NCBI GenBank assembly: GCA_029948255.1
Contig: JALIZF010001746.1
Coordinates: 578,001 to 642,000 of the forward strand
DNA from: Telmatactis stephensoni
Lineage: Eukaryota > Cnidaria > Anthozoa > Actiniaria > Isophelliidae
Length of the DNA stretch: 64,000 nt
Direction of reading: 5' to 3'
Shown here piece by piece: positions 62,122-64,000 of this stretch. The stretch's first letter is position 1. Every line of letters begins with the position of its first letter. The notes beneath the pieces are model-generated. The model made no database searches. It was not told the DNA's origin and saw nothing but the letters and a program-made list of their open reading frames with translations. Position numbers and translations under genes: made by a program.

Positions 62122-62780
62122 ATGGATCATCAATCGCGTTACCAGACAAACAAGCATACCGTAGTGCATTATAAACCAGTAACAGATACCATCAAAGAAA
62201 ACTCTGCAGCTGAGACGAACGAAAGTGAGGGCAAGGCTCCAGTTACAATCAATGGCTCGGTTAACTTGCTGGAGCAGCTCAAAGCTTATGAGGTATGGTC
62301 GAGTGGCGTGACTGTTGTTCTCACATTTTGACGTCTTCTGTGCATCTACTAGCACAGATCAATGATAAATGGAATGTATTAGCTTTACTTAATATTCATC
62401 GAAACATTTCAACCAATCAGAGCGCGCGTAAGATCCAATGATGTGATCAATGCGTGTGTACCGTGTACTGTAATTACACACGGTTCTCGACCAATCAGAG
62501 CGCGCGTAATATACCAGTCATTATTTAAATGCACGTACTTGCGCCACGCTTGAAAAACAAATCGGTATCCCTTTTTTATAAAAATGCAGTCTTCATTTCT
62601 GTTTGAAGGTCACACTTGGCCAGCGCAATGCAGTAGTAAAAGAGTTAAGAAACGACAGAGCGAGACAATTTGCCATTAACCAAACTTTAGCAAAGCAAAT
62701 AAAGGAACTGCAAGACCAACTTAACAAAGAAAAGTATCGAAGACGACCAGAACAGCCTTCACTTGCTGATTCAATCATAG
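62122..62780 (+). CDS. Coiled-coil protein, first two exons (partial)
   Basis: Exon 1 62122-62292 (57 codons, starts MDHQSRYQTNKHTVVHYKPV, donor GAG/GTATGG). Exon 2 62609-62780 (acceptor GAAG/GTCACA, donor ATAG/GTAATA), in phase. Exon 1 is polar and probably disordered. Exon 2 is a strongly charged coiled coil (KELRNDRARQFAINQTLAKQ, then IKELQDQLNKEKYRR). No domain recognised. The gene continues past 62780 and probably beyond 64000; I could not identify the next exon. Possible promoter sequence lies within 60.8-62.1 kb. Confidence 0.6.
62299..62350. repeat. Half copy of the 61854 MITE, at a splice donor
   Basis: TCGAGTGGCGTGACTGTTG through ACATTTTGACGTC, inverted relative to 61854-61902. It starts directly after the donor GTATGG of exon 1. 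Confidence 0.7.
62411..62512. repeat. Direct repeat CCAATCAGAGCGCGCGTAA
   Basis: The 19-bp word occurs at about 62412 and 62492 in the first intron of the gene at 62122. The spacer has an inverted pair GTGTGTACCGTG/CACACGGTTC. Probably the ends of a repeat element. Confidence 0.6.
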
Positions 62781-62789
62781 GTAATACAG

Positions 62790-64000
62790 TGGAACGTTGT
62801 TTAGACTGCGTAACCTGGCTTTCCAGGAGGGAGGGAGGGGGACTGGTGCGGGCCCCCTCCCATGGGAAGTCAACTTCTTTGAGGGATTAATTTCATCATG
62901 ATAGTTGTTTAGATAATAGTTCAAACGCGTTCCTGTTTCAGTGATGATTCACTATATCACCATGCCATGTTATCGTATTCCTCGTTGAGGGTGCTCAAAA
63001 CTTTTATAGTCGCTGCTGTTAGTGTTTTGTTCCGATTTGCAAGTCATTAAAGAAGAGCTGATGTTACGGGGGACGCGCGCTAGCTATTGTGGAGTGTTCT
63101 AGGGGTTTCCGGAAGCACTCTTCCTCACAGTGATTTGAAAACACGAAATCATGGAACAGATTTGCGCGTACGACAATTGCTGATATAAAAGAATTCATAC
63201 ATTTAAGAATTGATACACTTGGACAAGAATTTTATAACGAAGCAATTTGACACACTGTCATCTGGATATCCCGTCGCCGAATGTTGTACCAAAAGTTAAC
63301 TCATTTTGTACACGGAATTGTACATCAACCTCAACGTTGATTGAGGGTGTGTGTGGGGGGAGGAGACAAATCATCTAAAGTACGTGAACCATTACAAAAC
63401 ACTAAAATTGTTTCTATTTGTCTTAAAACCTATATTGTAGCATCTACTGAAAACATTTAATTTATATTCATTGTATTCGTGGCATTTTATAGTTTAAAGT
63501 CGCAAAATACCACGTTTTGCAGTTGTTGCCTACAAGTACACGCGCGGAATGAAAACTTTGGAAACTGGACAAGCTGAGTGTCTCGGTCTAACGACATTAT
63601 TAATGCTTGTCTACTTAAAATAACTTAAAATGAAATTTCAATAGATCAAGCTACAGGTTAATTAACGAATGAACTCAAATTTGGAGTTGAAAAACTTTGC
63701 AAAATTTACACAAACTTCGGATTGAAATGTTTGTAAAGTTACACGAACGAGCAAACTAGTATGGGCTCTGCGAACGACGTCGATTTGGAATCGAAAGCTG
63801 AGAACAAATAAGCATACTTTTTACCTAGCTTTAATCTTGGTGTTTCAAGATTTCGGATTTCGTCTGGTTTTGCCTTACGCTTCCTAAAATAGAAATCTAT
63901 AAGCTTCGCGATGCAAATGACAAATTTATCAAATCTTCATCCGCAACGTGAGTAGATTCGATGTCTCAGCTTCTATGAATGTCTCGGGAGAAATCGTCCC
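62790..64000. other. Intron or intergenic tail of the window
   Basis: No further exon supported. A GGGAGG/GGGGGAC run lies at 62828-62845 and a GTGTGTGTGGGG stretch at 63349. Confidence 0.4.

Overview
This is an animal nuclear DNA window: AT-rich, with many short exons split by GT-AG introns, tRNA-derived SINE-like repeats and dozens of small inverted-repeat transposons. The gene content fits an early-branching invertebrate: short RING/B-box/coiled-coil (TRIM-type) genes with a two-exon core, a dihydropyrimidinase with a CRMP-type tail, and an autonomous PIF/Harbinger element. My best guess is an anthozoan cnidarian, but the sequence alone does not prove it. Exon models below were built by hand from open frames, splice consensus and phase.

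Layout. At 1-7.2 kb lie the first two exons of an unrecognised minus-strand gene (1909-2492), a Mutator-like inverted-repeat element (950-1595) and repeat-rich DNA. At 7261-12322 is an apparently complete PIF/Harbinger transposon: an intact DDE transposase on the plus strand (7480-8754) and a six-exon Myb/SANT-like partner gene on the minus strand (9730-11989), between long terminal inverted repeats. At 13.1-19.1 kb are two minus-strand TRIM-type genes, the first with a +1 frameshift and a 173-bp-arm hairpin in its intron, the second intact with a long proline-rich tail. At 19-35 kb there is mostly repeat DNA, with one possible exon (21444-21716) and remains of a coiled-coil gene with a duplicated exon (26.8-28.1 kb). 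A third TRIM-type gene lies at 35353-37161 (+), and a coiled-coil, probably tail-anchored protein gene at 37392-38322 (-).

From 40658 to 58895 a single 19-exon minus-strand gene encodes a dihydropyrimidinase. All six metal/carbamate-lysine positions are kept and it also has a CRMP-like C-terminal tail. Every exon joins in phase except exon 9, which has one extra base. Its introns hold a minisatellite with splice-acceptor-like units, three TA-flanked MITEs (one inside another), nested foldback elements, a SINE and a tyrosine-recombinase element (50338-52070). At the right edge a plus-strand coiled-coil gene starts (62122) and runs out of the window.

The genes do not form an operon or one pathway. 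The recurring themes are local amplification of TRIM-type genes and heavy colonisation of introns by DNA transposons. The most notable items are the catalytic DHP with CRMP tail, the complete Harbinger gene pair, the acceptor-like minisatellite, and the tyrosine-recombinase element with 237-bp direct repeats.
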